This document shows positions 1 to 7,892 of a stretch of 45,078 bases of DNA, piece after piece. Origin of the DNA: Methylobacterium segetis (lineage in GTDB: Bacteria > Pseudomonadota > Alphaproteobacteria > Rhizobiales > Beijerinckiaceae); NCBI RefSeq assembly GCF_004348265.1, contig NZ_SMNT01000031.1:1-45078 (forward strand), in the 5' to 3' direction. Positions within the stretch are counted from its first letter, which is position 1, and each line of letters begins with the position of its first letter. The notes below the pieces were generated by a model that ran no database searches, was not told the DNA's origin, and saw nothing but the letters and a program-made list of their open reading frames with translations. The position numbers and the translations under genes are program-made.

Positions 1-463
1 CGGCCTCGTCCCGGCGGGGAATCACCCGCGTCGCCCGCTCGGCGTGCAGCCTCTCCGCGGTGAACGCGGACACGGCCTCGAACCAGTCGATCGCGGGCTG
101 CCCCTGCGCGCCCTCGCCCTCGAGCTGCGCCACGCGCTCGTCGAGGTGCTCGGCGAGGAGCCGCGAGGTCTTCAGGGCGCGGGCGAGGTCGGCGGGCTTC
201 GCCGACCGCCCCCGGGCCCGGGCGTCGATCGCGTAGAACCAGTGCTGCAGCGGCGGTTGCGGCTTGGAGAAGGGGGTCCCCTGGCAGGGATAGAGCTTGA
301 AGCCGCAGCTCCGGCAGGCGAAGGCGCGGTGCTTGCGCGTCGCCTCGAAGCCCGCCTCGCGGCCGCAGGCCTCGCAGGCGCGCTCCCCGTGCCGCAGCCG
401 CATCACCTCCGCCAGGCAGGCTTCTTCCGAAACGCTGCCTGCAAAGGTCTCGAACGCCGTCAC
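1..463 (-). CDS. Partial IS1595-type zinc-ribbon protein (probable transposase N-terminus), cut by window edge
   Basis: The reading frame begins with GTG at 463-461, preceded by a strong GGGGGAG Shine-Dalgarno sequence, and runs off the left edge after 154 codons. It is visible only by reading the minus strand. Residues about 11-65 match the pattern of the IS1595/ISXO2 transposase zinc-ribbon domain: an EEACL segment, a CEACG knuckle, then a CRSCG knuckle, then a TPF motif and an HWFYAI helix (in the family usually TxF and a KWFxAI-type helix). Family members use this domain ahead of a DDE-type catalytic domain, which would lie outside the window. The part after the ribbon (ALKTSRLLAEHL and onward) no longer looks like the usual family sequence. 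It could therefore be a remnant or a domesticated zinc-ribbon protein. The catalytic part cannot be seen, so activity is unknown. Confidence 0.6.
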   Translation of the reverse strand, partial: MTAFETFAGSVSEEACLAEVMRLRHGERACEACGREAGFEATRKHRAFACRSCGFKLYPCQGTPFSKPQPPLQHWFYAIDARARGRSAKPADLARALKTSRLLAEHLDERVAQLEGEGAQGQPAIDWFEAVSAFTAERLHAERATRVIPRRDEA

Positions 464-595
464 GTCAGCTCCCCCGGCGCGACATCAATCGTTCTGCCCT
501 GGTCATGCGCGGACGATCTGTTGTTTTCGCCCGGAAGGCAATCGAAAATCGGATCGAGTACGGTACGGGCGGTGATACGCCGGTCTTCACGCGCG

Positions 596-2650
596 TCAGG
601 CCCCGTTGCTGAGCTTGAAGTACTTGACGCTGATGCCGATCGGACCGCTCTTCGCGGCGTCTTCGGAGACGAGCTTGAAGAAGCGGTCGGCGCTGATCCC
701 GCCGGCCTTCACGGCCGCCATCGCGCCGGCGAGCGGGCGGTGGCTCGCCAGCGCGACGACGAGTTGCGGCTGCGCGTCGGCGCTGCGCTCGTTGCCGACG
801 ACGCGCAGCTTGGCGGTGAGGGCGTCGCCGGCCTTCTTGGCGTAGGCGGCGAGGCTGTGGACGGTCCCCTCGTCCGAGATCAGCAGGAGCTCGACGGTGC
901 GGTCGGCCTTGGTGTCGCTGGTCACGACGAGTTCGTCGCCGCTGCGCAGCGTATCCGCCTTGAGCGAGAGCGCGGGCTTGGCCGCGCCGCGCTGCGCGCC
1001 CTGCCGGGCGAGGTAGTCGACGAGGGGGCATTGCGCCGCCGTGATCTGGCGCAGGTTGATCTCCGGCTCGAAGCCGAGCGTGCGCTGGAACGCCTCGTCG
1101 AAGGCCATGAAGGGGGCGGGGGTCGAGCCGAAAGCCTCGATCGTCGCCTCGTTCATCGCCAGCGTCACGGGCGTGATGAAGAAGCACTGCCCGCCGCTGT
1201 AGCCGCGCAGGAAGTCGCGCACCTGGTCGAGGCTCGTCTCCCGCCGCTGCCGGCCCTGGGACGGAGGCGCCTCCGGCGACCCGCTCGGAGGCGGCAGGTG
1301 GGCGAGGGCGGGATCGTTGCGGGGGCGCTCGGGCGGCGGCTCCTCCAGCCGCGACTCCTCCTGCCTCTGCGGGTCCTGTCTCGGAGCATCCTGCCTCGAA
1401 GCATCCTGCCTCGGCGCATCCTGCCGCGGGCCGTCGACGGGCGGGCTCTCGCGGCGCGCCGTCTCGGTCCGGGGCTCTTGGCGCGGCCCTTGGCGCGGCT
1501 CTTGGCGCGGCTCTTGGCGCGGCTCTTGGCGTGGCCCTTGGAGTGGCTCTTGGCGCGGCTCGGGGCGCGCCGGGGGAAGTTCCGGCGGGAAGGCGGGTGG
1601 CTCCGGGGCGAGCCGCGCGGCCTCGTTCGCCCGGTTCGGGTTCGCCGGCTCGGCGGCCCTCTGGCCGGGCTCGCCCCCGGTGCGGGGCCAGAGCCCGCCG
1701 AGATCGAGCGTGCCGGTGAGGAGTGCGGTCCCGAGCCCGCCGGCGATCAGCACGATCGCGGCGGCGCCCGCGACGAGCCAGCGCCGGCCGCCGCTCGGCG
1801 CCACCTTCGGCACCCAGGCGGCGATCTCGGCCATGCTCTGCGGCCGGTCCTTCGGATTCGGCTGCAGCATCCGCTGCAGGATCGTGCGCAGATCGGGATC
1901 GATCCCGGCGAGGTCCGGCACGCGACGGCGGCGGTCGATCACCTCGACATGGCTGTGGCCCATGTCGAGGATCTTGCCCCGCGCCGCCTCGGCCATGACG
2001 AGGCCGAGGCTGTAGATGTCCGATGGCGGGCCGACCTCGCCGCCGAACAGGCCGAGCTGCTCGGGCGAGACGTAGTTCATCTTGCCCGCGAAGCCGCTGC
2101 CGATCAGGGTTCCCTCGCCGAGCGGCGAGCGCGCGATGCCGAAATCGATGATCTTGGCGCGGGAGACGTCGCCGCCGGGCACCAGGACGTTGTCGGGCGA
2201 GAGGTCGCGGTGGACGATGCCGAGCTGGTGGGCGGCCTGCAGCCCCAGCGCCAGGCGGCGCATCAGGACGCAGATGTCCGGTGTGCCGAGGGCGCCGCGG
2301 CGGAGGATGTCGGAGAGCGACTCGCCCTCCACGAACTCCATCGCGAGGTAGGGGATGCCGAGGACGGGGTCGATCGTGAAGACGAAGTAGCGGACGATCG
2401 CCTCGTTGTAGAGGTTGTGCAGCGAGGCCGCTTCCTTGCGGAACAGGGCGAGCGCGGTGTCGTTCTGGGCGAGGTCCGGCCGCACGGTCTTGATCGCCAC
2501 GACGTCGCCGGTGACGACGGCGCGGCCCCGGTAGATCTCCCCCATCCCGCCGGACGTGATGTACCGGTCGATCTCGTAGATCCCGTTCAGGCGCGTCCCC
2601 GGCGTCAGCCGGAAATAGGGCCCTGGGGAGATGACAGTCTCGTCGCTCAC
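596..2650 (-). CDS. ppkA: T6SS-associated transmembrane serine/threonine protein kinase (PpkA type)
   Basis: A 684-residue Hanks-type kinase. The N-terminal kinase domain (about residues 22-285) shows the glycine loop SGGMGE (33-38), the VAIK lysine K54, HRD at 147-149 and DFG at 169-171. The catalytic-loop lysine of the usual HRDLKPxN is replaced by serine (HRDLSPDN, S151). One membrane segment lies at about 291-311. A Pro/Arg/Gln-rich linker of RQEP and RQDA repeats follows, then a cysteine-containing C-terminal domain (about 475-684) that should be periplasmic. The start is GTG at 2650, overlapping the pppA stop as GTGA, so the two are translationally coupled. In T6SSs such kinases phosphorylate FHA proteins or TssL to switch on assembly, and TagH and PppA encoded in the same locus are the expected partners. 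The substrate is inferred. Confidence 0.92.
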   Translation of the reverse strand: MSDETVISPGPYFRLTPGTRLNGIYEIDRYITSGGMGEIYRGRAVVTGDVVAIKTVRPDLAQNDTALALFRKEAASLHNLYNEAIVRYFVFTIDPVLGIPYLAMEFVEGESLSDILRRGALGTPDICVLMRRLALGLQAAHQLGIVHRDLSPDNVLVPGGDVSRAKIIDFGIARSPLGEGTLIGSGFAGKMNYVSPEQLGLFGGEVGPPSDIYSLGLVMAEAARGKILDMGHSHVEVIDRRRRVPDLAGIDPDLRTILQRMLQPNPKDRPQSMAEIAAWVPKVAPSGGRRWLVAGAAAIVLIAGGLGTALLTGTLDLGGLWPRTGGEPGQRAAEPANPNRANEAARLAPEPPAFPPELPPARPEPRQEPLQGPRQEPRQEPRQEPRQGPRQEPRTETARRESPPVDGPRQDAPRQDASRQDAPRQDPQRQEESRLEEPPPERPRNDPALAHLPPPSGSPEAPPSQGRQRRETSLDQVRDFLRGYSGGQCFFITPVTLAMNEATIEAFGSTPAPFMAFDEAFQRTLGFEPEINLRQITAAQCPLVDYLARQGAQRGAAKPALSLKADTLRSGDELVVTSDTKADRTVELLLISDEGTVHSLAAYAKKAGDALTAKLRVVGNERSADAQPQLVVALASHRPLAGAMAAVKAGGISADRFFKLVSEDAAKSGPIGISVKYFKLSNGA
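1371..1430 (-). repeat. 15-bp tandem repeat in the kinase linker
   Basis: Four imperfect copies of a 15-bp unit (gcatcctgcctcgga on the plus strand, at 1371, 1386, 1401 and 1416) encode the RQDA/PRQD repeats of the kinase linker. The unit is a multiple of three, so copy-number change would lengthen or shorten the linker without a frameshift. Confidence 0.85.
1475..1558 (-). repeat. 12-bp tandem repeat in the kinase linker
   Basis: Seven near-identical 12-bp units (ctcttggcgcgg on the plus strand, starting at 1475, 1487, 1499, 1511, 1523, 1535 and 1547) encode the RQEP/RQGP repeats next to the membrane segment. The near identity suggests recent slippage. The spacer length between membrane and sensor domain is likely to vary between strains. 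Confidence 0.9.
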
Positions 2651-3468
2651 GCGGATACCTCGTCGGGAGCGCCGGGGCCGTCGGGTCCGGGCGCGGGATC
2701 GTAGCGGACGACCACCACCGTCACGTTGTCGGTGCCGCCCCGCTCCAGGGCGAGGGCGACGAGGGCGTCGCAGGCCGCCTGCGGCTCGGCACCGTCGAGG
2801 CGCGCGCGGATGTCCTCGGGCTCGGCGTGGCCGGTCAGCCCGTCCGAGCAGATCAGGAAGGTGTCGCCCGGCTCCAGCACGCCGCTCGACAGCTCGATCT
2901 CCGGCTCCGGCCGCACGCCGACCGCGCGGGTGATGACGTTGCGCCGCGGCCAGGTCCTCGCCTCCTCGGAGGTGAGGGTGCCCGCGTCGATGAGCTGCTG
3001 GACTTCCGTATGGTCGCGCGAGAGCTGGAGGAGGTCGCCGCCGCGCAGCCGGTAGATGCGGCTGTCGCCGGACCAGACGCAGGCGAAGTTGCGCTCGAAG
3101 GCGAGGAGCACGGCGACGGTGGTGCCGATGACCCGGTCCCGCGCCTGCCCGATCTCCTGGATGGCCATGTTGGCGCGCAGGATCCGATCCTCCAGCCGCG
3201 CCAGGAGGTCGTTCGGGGAGACCGCGGCGCCGATCGAGGCGAGGCTCTCGACCACCGTCGTGCTCGCGACCTCGCCGGCCTCGTGCCCGCCCATCCCGTC
3301 GGCCACGGCGAAGACGCCGATCTCGGGCGCCAGGAGATAGCGGTCCTCATTCAGCTGGCGGACCCGGCCCGTGTCGCTCAGGGCTGCGCAGCGGAAGGGG
3401 GAGGGTCCCGGCAGGCCGGGGGCGCCCGGCAGGGGCAGGCCGAGGGGATCGTTGGCGTCCTGCATCAT
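2647..3468 (-). CDS. pppA: PP2C-family protein phosphatase (PppA), partner of the T6SS kinase
   Basis: A 273-residue PPM/PP2C phosphatase. The metal-binding motifs are present: NEDRY near residue 40, ADGMGGHEAG near 56-65, SDGLTGH in the middle and the C-terminal RGGTDNVTVVVV. No signal peptide or membrane segment is seen, so it should be cytosolic. It would reverse phosphorylation of the FHA protein or other T6SS targets by the kinase. The ATG at 3468 overlaps the tagF stop (ATGA), and its own stop overlaps the ppkA GTG (GTGA), giving tight coupling tagF-pppA-ppkA. A second ATG directly follows (MM), so initiation could be one codon later. Confidence 0.93.
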   Translation of the reverse strand: MMQDANDPLGLPLPGAPGLPGPSPFRCAALSDTGRVRQLNEDRYLLAPEIGVFAVADGMGGHEAGEVASTTVVESLASIGAAVSPNDLLARLEDRILRANMAIQEIGQARDRVIGTTVAVLLAFERNFACVWSGDSRIYRLRGGDLLQLSRDHTEVQQLIDAGTLTSEEARTWPRRNVITRAVGVRPEPEIELSSGVLEPGDTFLICSDGLTGHAEPEDIRARLDGAEPQAACDALVALALERGGTDNVTVVVVRYDPAPGPDGPGAPDEVSA

Positions 3469-4157
3469 GCGCGGCTAACCCTCCCGAATGACCCCGTGAG
3501 CATCGCGGCGAAACAGGCCGGATCGGGCAGGCCGCGGCTCGCCAGCGTGCGCGGCGCCACCTCCTCGCCGCCCAGCGTCCACCAGTAGGTCGCGCCGGCG
3601 CTGGAGCGCGCGATCCCGGCCGCGCGCAAGGCCGCGAAGGCCCCCCTCGCATCGCCCTCGGCGAGCGGGCCGGAGAGGGCGGCGCGGGGCCATTCGGCGA
3701 TGCCCTCGGGCAGGGCCGGCGGCGCCGCCGCGGCCGGGCCGCCGAGCGCCTGCAGCGCCTCGCTGACGCTCTCGAGGCCGGTGCCGGGGGCGAGCGCGGA
3801 CAGGAGGATGTCCTCGACGGCGCCCATCCAGGCATCCTGCGGGTCAATGTCCGGGGGCGCCCAATGCTCGTCGGCCTCGGTGCAGGCGAAGGCCGCCAGG
3901 GGGAAGTAGCGCCCGACCCCGTCCACCGAGGGCATCAGGGCGCCGAGCGTCGTCGCCCCGCAGACCTCGTGCCCGAGCCAGAAGCGCCAGATCGGCGCCC
4001 GCAGGAAGGCGGGCTGCCACATGGCCCCGAGGCTCGCCCGGCTCGCCGCCACGCCCTGCTGGAGCCAGGGCTCGACGGTCGCGAGGAACTCGCGCGACGT
4101 CCCGAGGGCGATGAAGTCGCGCTTGGCGGGGAGCTTCCCATAGAGGCCGCAGCGCAT
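3465..4157 (-). CDS. tagF: TagF (ImpM-type) T6SS regulator
   Basis: A 230-residue protein with the typical TagF/ImpM opening CGLYGKLPAKRDFI, followed by PWLQQG, WRFWLG, PSVDGVGRYFPL and a late YWWTLGG motif. The ATG at 4157 lies 5 bp after the tssM stop. A longer upstream reading frame exists but lies within tssM, and homologues start at this methionine. TagF proteins repress T6SS firing post-translationally; in some alphaproteobacteria and pseudomonads this acts through or alongside the FHA protein and is relieved by the kinase pathway. The placement between tssM and the phosphatase/kinase pair fits this role. No PP2C domain is fused to it, unlike the TagF-PppA fusions of some species; here pppA is a separate overlapping gene. 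Confidence 0.9.
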   Translation of the reverse strand: MRCGLYGKLPAKRDFIALGTSREFLATVEPWLQQGVAASRASLGAMWQPAFLRAPIWRFWLGHEVCGATTLGALMPSVDGVGRYFPLAAFACTEADEHWAPPDIDPQDAWMGAVEDILLSALAPGTGLESVSEALQALGGPAAAAPPALPEGIAEWPRAALSGPLAEGDARGAFAALRAAGIARSSAGATYWWTLGGEEVAPRTLASRGLPDPACFAAMLTGSFGRVSRA

Positions 4158-4162
4158 GGCGG

Positions 4163-7100
4163 TCAGATGCCGGAGGGGCAGCGGAATTCGCGCAGGGCCG
4201 GCAGCGCGAAGGGGTTCAGGAGCGAGCTGACGTTGATCTGGTAGGAGAGCTGGCGCCCGCCGATCACGAAGGTGGCGACGATGTTGTCGCCCTGCTTCAG
4301 CACCGAGCCCGTGTCGAGGGTCCGGAAGAGGGACCACGCCCCCGTCTTCTCCATGACGATCGGCTGCGTGTTGTAGCCGAAATCGAGGGTGATCGCGGTC
4401 CGGCCGAGCCCCGCCGGGCCGGGCCATTGCATGGTGACGGGGGCGTTGACGCCCTGCTGCGTCTCGAGCGCCGTGCCGTTCACGTCGAGCCGCGCCTTCT
4501 GGACGTCGGCGCTGAGCGTCAGCGGCGTCACGGCGAAGGCGAAGGCCGGCATGTTGCCGCCGGTGGGGAAGAAGGCGTCGCGGATCTCCGCGGCGCGCTG
4601 GAACTCCCTGAGGGTCGCGGCCGAGAAGGAGCGGGCGACCTGATCGTCCTGCCGCCAGACCCATTGCGGGCGCGAGCGGTCCGCCCGGGCCGCGAGGTTC
4701 TGGGTGAAGAAGCGGTCGAGGATGCCGCCGGGGCCGAACAGCCGCGCGAAATCGGCGATCGGCGTCTCGCGGTCGCTCGTCCGGACGAAGGGGTAGCGGT
4801 TCGTCACGATCTGCTGGCAGTCGCGGATCACCTGATCGCCGAGCGACTGCGCCACCTGCGAGACGGCCGCACCCGTGGCGCTGCCCTCGAACTCGTTGGC
4901 GATGCCGCGGATCATCGGCTCGAAGGGCGGGGGGAAGCGAGCGGCGAGCGCCCGCAGGGAGCGGGCCTGCGTGACCAGGGCGATGTTGGCCTGCGCCGCC
5001 TCGGCCGGGTTGAGGGCGGAGAGCGCCGCGTTCTTGATCTCGTTGAGGTTGGCGATGAGCTGGTCCGTGGCCCGGCGGCCGGCCTCGCCGTCGAGGAGGA
5101 CGTGGAAGGGCCGGAAGGCCGCCTCGATATTGGCGCCGGGGGCCTCGTTCGTGGGCACGGCGAAACGGTCGCGGCCGCCGCCGCGCCCCTCCATCCCGAG
5201 GCGGCCGAGGGCGGTCGCTGTCGAGGCGAGGCCGGACGGGAGCCGGTCCGTGACCGCGCGCTCGGCGGCATCCGCCGCCGCCTTGCCGGCGATGGCCTTG
5301 GCCCGGCCCGCCCGCCCGTCGCCGTCCTTGCCCTTGTCGGCCGGGCGCTCGCGGGTGAGCTGCGTCTCGTCGCGCAGCGATTCGAGCATCTGGCGCAGCG
5401 GCGAGGTCGGCGCCGCGACCGCCTGCAGCGCGAGGTAGCGCGGCTTGTCGCTGAGGAGCGCGCGCATCTTCAGCTTGGCGAGCGCCTGCTTCCAGGCGGG
5501 CACGAAGTCGCGGGCGTAGAGCTTGAGGAGGTCGGCGAAGAGCGAGCCGTACTGCGCCGTGTAGGCCTGCTGCTCGCCCGAGGGGCCGAGCACCCAGCGG
5601 TCGCGGTCGGCGGCCTCGGCCACGTCTCCGAAGCGGTCGATGAACGCCTCGAAGAACCCGTCATAGGTGAAGAAGAACGGCACCCGGACCCGGTCGAGGT
5701 CGCCGCCGCCCACCACCTCGAAGACGAGGGAGGTGTCCGGCCCGCCGGCCCTCAGCGCCGTCCAGTCGCGCTGGGAGGCGGCGCGGGCGTCCGATTTCAG
5801 GAGCTCGTAGGCGCGCTCGGCGATGCTGAGGCGGGCGAGCGCCCGCTGGCAATCGTCGACGAGGGATTGGTTGACCGAGACGAGCAGCGGCGTGCCGTCC
5901 TCGAGGTCGAGCATCGCCCGCAGGTGCTCCTCGAGGAGTTCGCGCCCCTTCGCGTAGCCGGCGCCGGGGAAGAGGTTCTCCGCCCAGTCCCGCCGCATCC
6001 AGGCGAGCACGAGGTCGCGGTCGGGCGGCGCCTCGGGGCGCCCGCCGACCATGAGGTAGACCTTGAGCGCCTCGTAGAGGAAGCCGGGATTGTTGCGGTT
6101 CGCCTCCAGCTGCTCCTCCAGGCGGAAGATCAGGCGCGGCCGCAGGAGGCGCTCCAGCCCGGTGTGGTAGGCGGTCAGCGCCGCGGAGTTGAGGCGCTCG
6201 CGCTGGCTCAGTCCGAAGGTGGCGAGCGTCGGCGCGGATTCCTCGCGGAAGGCGTAGCCCGCGGGCATGTAGCGGAGCGTGTTGAGGAGCGGCACCACGC
6301 GGGCGAGGTTGCGGTCCGCGACCACGGGCTCGCGCAGGATCTCGGCCGCCTCGCCCTGGTACTTGGCGAGCAGGACGTTGCTCTGCTGCACGAGCTGGCT
6401 GTTGCGCAGGTAGCTCGTCCACCACAGGCCGACGAGGAGCGCCGAGGCGAGGGCGAGCCCGCCATAGGCGGCGAGCCGGGTCAGGTTCGAGCGGCGCACG
6501 GCGGCCCGGTCGGTCGAGACCCAGCCCGCCTCGCCGATGATCACGGTCCTGAGGAGGTCGGTGAGGAAGTAGCTCCTGCCCTGGCCCGAATAGGCGCCGG
6601 CCCCGACATCCTCGGAGCCGAAGCTGCGCGAGAGCGAGCCGATCAGCTGGTCGATCGGGGTGCCGTTCTGCGTGCCGGAGGTGAAGTAGAAGCCGCGCAG
6701 GGTCGCGTTGACGTGGTAGCGCGAGGGCTCGAACACGCGGTTCAGGAAATCGACCACGTGCGCCTTGGTCGAGGCGAGCTGGGAGGGGAAGCCGAACAGG
6801 ACCACGCGGGCGGTGGGGTTCGGCTCCTCCTGCAGGCGGTCGGGCAGCCACTCGTTCAGGCGCTCGACCAGCGCGTCGAACTCGGCCGGCACGTCGCCGA
6901 TCATGTTGCGGGTCTTCTCGTCGGTCTGGAAGGTGTGGCCCCAGACCATGCGGCGGTCGATTTCGGGCAGGTGGGCGAAGAAATCCGTGAAGCCCGCCAG
7001 GAGGTCGGCCTTCGTGAAGACGACGTAGACCGGGAAATCGATGCCCAGGCGCTCGTTCAGCTCGAGGAGCCGCTTGCGGACGGCGTTGGCGTGGGCGACG

Positions 7101-7777
7101 ACCTCCGCCTCCCCGCCGCGGAGGAGATCCTCCAGGCTGATCGCGACGATGACGCCGTTCACCGGCTGGCGCGGCCGGTACTTCTTCAGGATGTCGAGGA
7201 AGGCGGTCCAGCTCTGGCGGTCCGAGCGCGGGTCGGAATCCTGCGTCGTGTAGCGGCCGGCGGTGTCGATGAGCACCGCGTCGTCCGTGAACCACCAGTC
7301 GCAGTAGCGCGTGCCGCCCGCGCCGGCCACCGCCTCGGGCGTGGCGCCGCGGCTCAGGGGGAACTTGAGGCCGGAATTGACGAGCGCCGTGGTCTTGCCC
7401 GAGCCGGGAGGGCCGATGATCACGTACCAGGGCAGCTCGTAGAGGTGGTCGCCCTTGGCGCCCCGCACCTTGCGCAGGGTGGCGAGCGCGTCCCGCATCG
7501 AGGCCTGGAGGACCGTGCCGTCGGTCTCGGCCTCGTCGCCGGCGGCGACCTCCGATTCGAGGGCCCGGATCGCCTTGCGCCGCTTGTAGAATTCCCAGCC
7601 GACATAGCCTCCCGCCCCGAGGAGGATCGCGAGGCACAGGATCGCGCGCGCCCAGACCGGCTCGAGCGGGCGCACATCCCCCACCGCGACGAGGGGCCCG
7701 GCCCACCAGAACAGCGCGCAGAGGGCGAGGGCGCCGATCGCGGTGGCGGCCAGACGAAGCCAGGCGGCAAGACTCAT
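4163..7777 (-). CDS. tssM: TssM (IcmF/VasK) inner-membrane T6SS component
   Basis: A 1,204-residue IcmF-family protein of usual length. Two membrane segments near the N-terminus (about 9-28 and 43-62) flank a short loop. The cytoplasmic NTPase-like domain has an intact Walker A GPPGSGKT (122-129) and a downstream LIDTAGRY Walker B region. A third membrane segment lies at about 432-453, followed by a large periplasmic part ending in a beta-rich domain. TssM spans the envelope and joins TssL to the outer membrane, normally through TssJ, which I do not find here. The stop is followed 5 bp later by tagF. The start at 7777 overlaps the end of a chain of mini-ORFs (see 7774-7843), so its translation may depend on re-initiation. 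Confidence 0.96.
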   Translation of the reverse strand: MSLAAWLRLAATAIGALALCALFWWAGPLVAVGDVRPLEPVWARAILCLAILLGAGGYVGWEFYKRRKAIRALESEVAAGDEAETDGTVLQASMRDALATLRKVRGAKGDHLYELPWYVIIGPPGSGKTTALVNSGLKFPLSRGATPEAVAGAGGTRYCDWWFTDDAVLIDTAGRYTTQDSDPRSDRQSWTAFLDILKKYRPRQPVNGVIVAISLEDLLRGGEAEVVAHANAVRKRLLELNERLGIDFPVYVVFTKADLLAGFTDFFAHLPEIDRRMVWGHTFQTDEKTRNMIGDVPAEFDALVERLNEWLPDRLQEEPNPTARVVLFGFPSQLASTKAHVVDFLNRVFEPSRYHVNATLRGFYFTSGTQNGTPIDQLIGSLSRSFGSEDVGAGAYSGQGRSYFLTDLLRTVIIGEAGWVSTDRAAVRRSNLTRLAAYGGLALASALLVGLWWTSYLRNSQLVQQSNVLLAKYQGEAAEILREPVVADRNLARVVPLLNTLRYMPAGYAFREESAPTLATFGLSQRERLNSAALTAYHTGLERLLRPRLIFRLEEQLEANRNNPGFLYEALKVYLMVGGRPEAPPDRDLVLAWMRRDWAENLFPGAGYAKGRELLEEHLRAMLDLEDGTPLLVSVNQSLVDDCQRALARLSIAERAYELLKSDARAASQRDWTALRAGGPDTSLVFEVVGGGDLDRVRVPFFFTYDGFFEAFIDRFGDVAEAADRDRWVLGPSGEQQAYTAQYGSLFADLLKLYARDFVPAWKQALAKLKMRALLSDKPRYLALQAVAAPTSPLRQMLESLRDETQLTRERPADKGKDGDGRAGRAKAIAGKAAADAAERAVTDRLPSGLASTATALGRLGMEGRGGGRDRFAVPTNEAPGANIEAAFRPFHVLLDGEAGRRATDQLIANLNEIKNAALSALNPAEAAQANIALVTQARSLRALAARFPPPFEPMIRGIANEFEGSATGAAVSQVAQSLGDQVIRDCQQIVTNRYPFVRTSDRETPIADFARLFGPGGILDRFFTQNLAARADRSRPQWVWRQDDQVARSFSAATLREFQRAAEIRDAFFPTGGNMPAFAFAVTPLTLSADVQKARLDVNGTALETQQGVNAPVTMQWPGPAGLGRTAITLDFGYNTQPIVMEKTGAWSLFRTLDTGSVLKQGDNIVATFVIGGRQLSYQINVSSLLNPFALPALREFRCPSGI

Positions 7778-7843
7778 GACGGACGGCTCATGACGGACGG
7801 CTCACGACGGACGGCTCGGGCGGGACGGCTCTCGGGCGCTCAT
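7774..7843 (-). promoter_or_regulatory. Chain of three overlapping mini-ORFs built from a 14-bp tandem repeat, leading into tssM
   Basis: A 14-bp unit (plus-strand catgacggacggct, starting at 7775, 7789 and, with one change, 7803; a decayed fourth copy at 7817) lies between tssL and tssM. On the minus strand it creates ATG 7843 (13 codons, stop 7804-7802), then GTG 7805 (5 codons, M-S-R-P-S, stop 7790-7788), then ATG 7791 (5 codons, same peptide, stop 7776-7774), then the tssM ATG at 7777. Each stop overlaps the next start by 4 nt (GTGA or ATGA). I infer a re-initiation relay or simple slippage of an initiation region; the peptides themselves are unlikely to matter. Confidence 0.6.
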
Positions 7844-7892
7844 GACAGGGGCTCTCGGCGGGGGATCTCGGCAGGGGCTCTCGGACCGGCAA

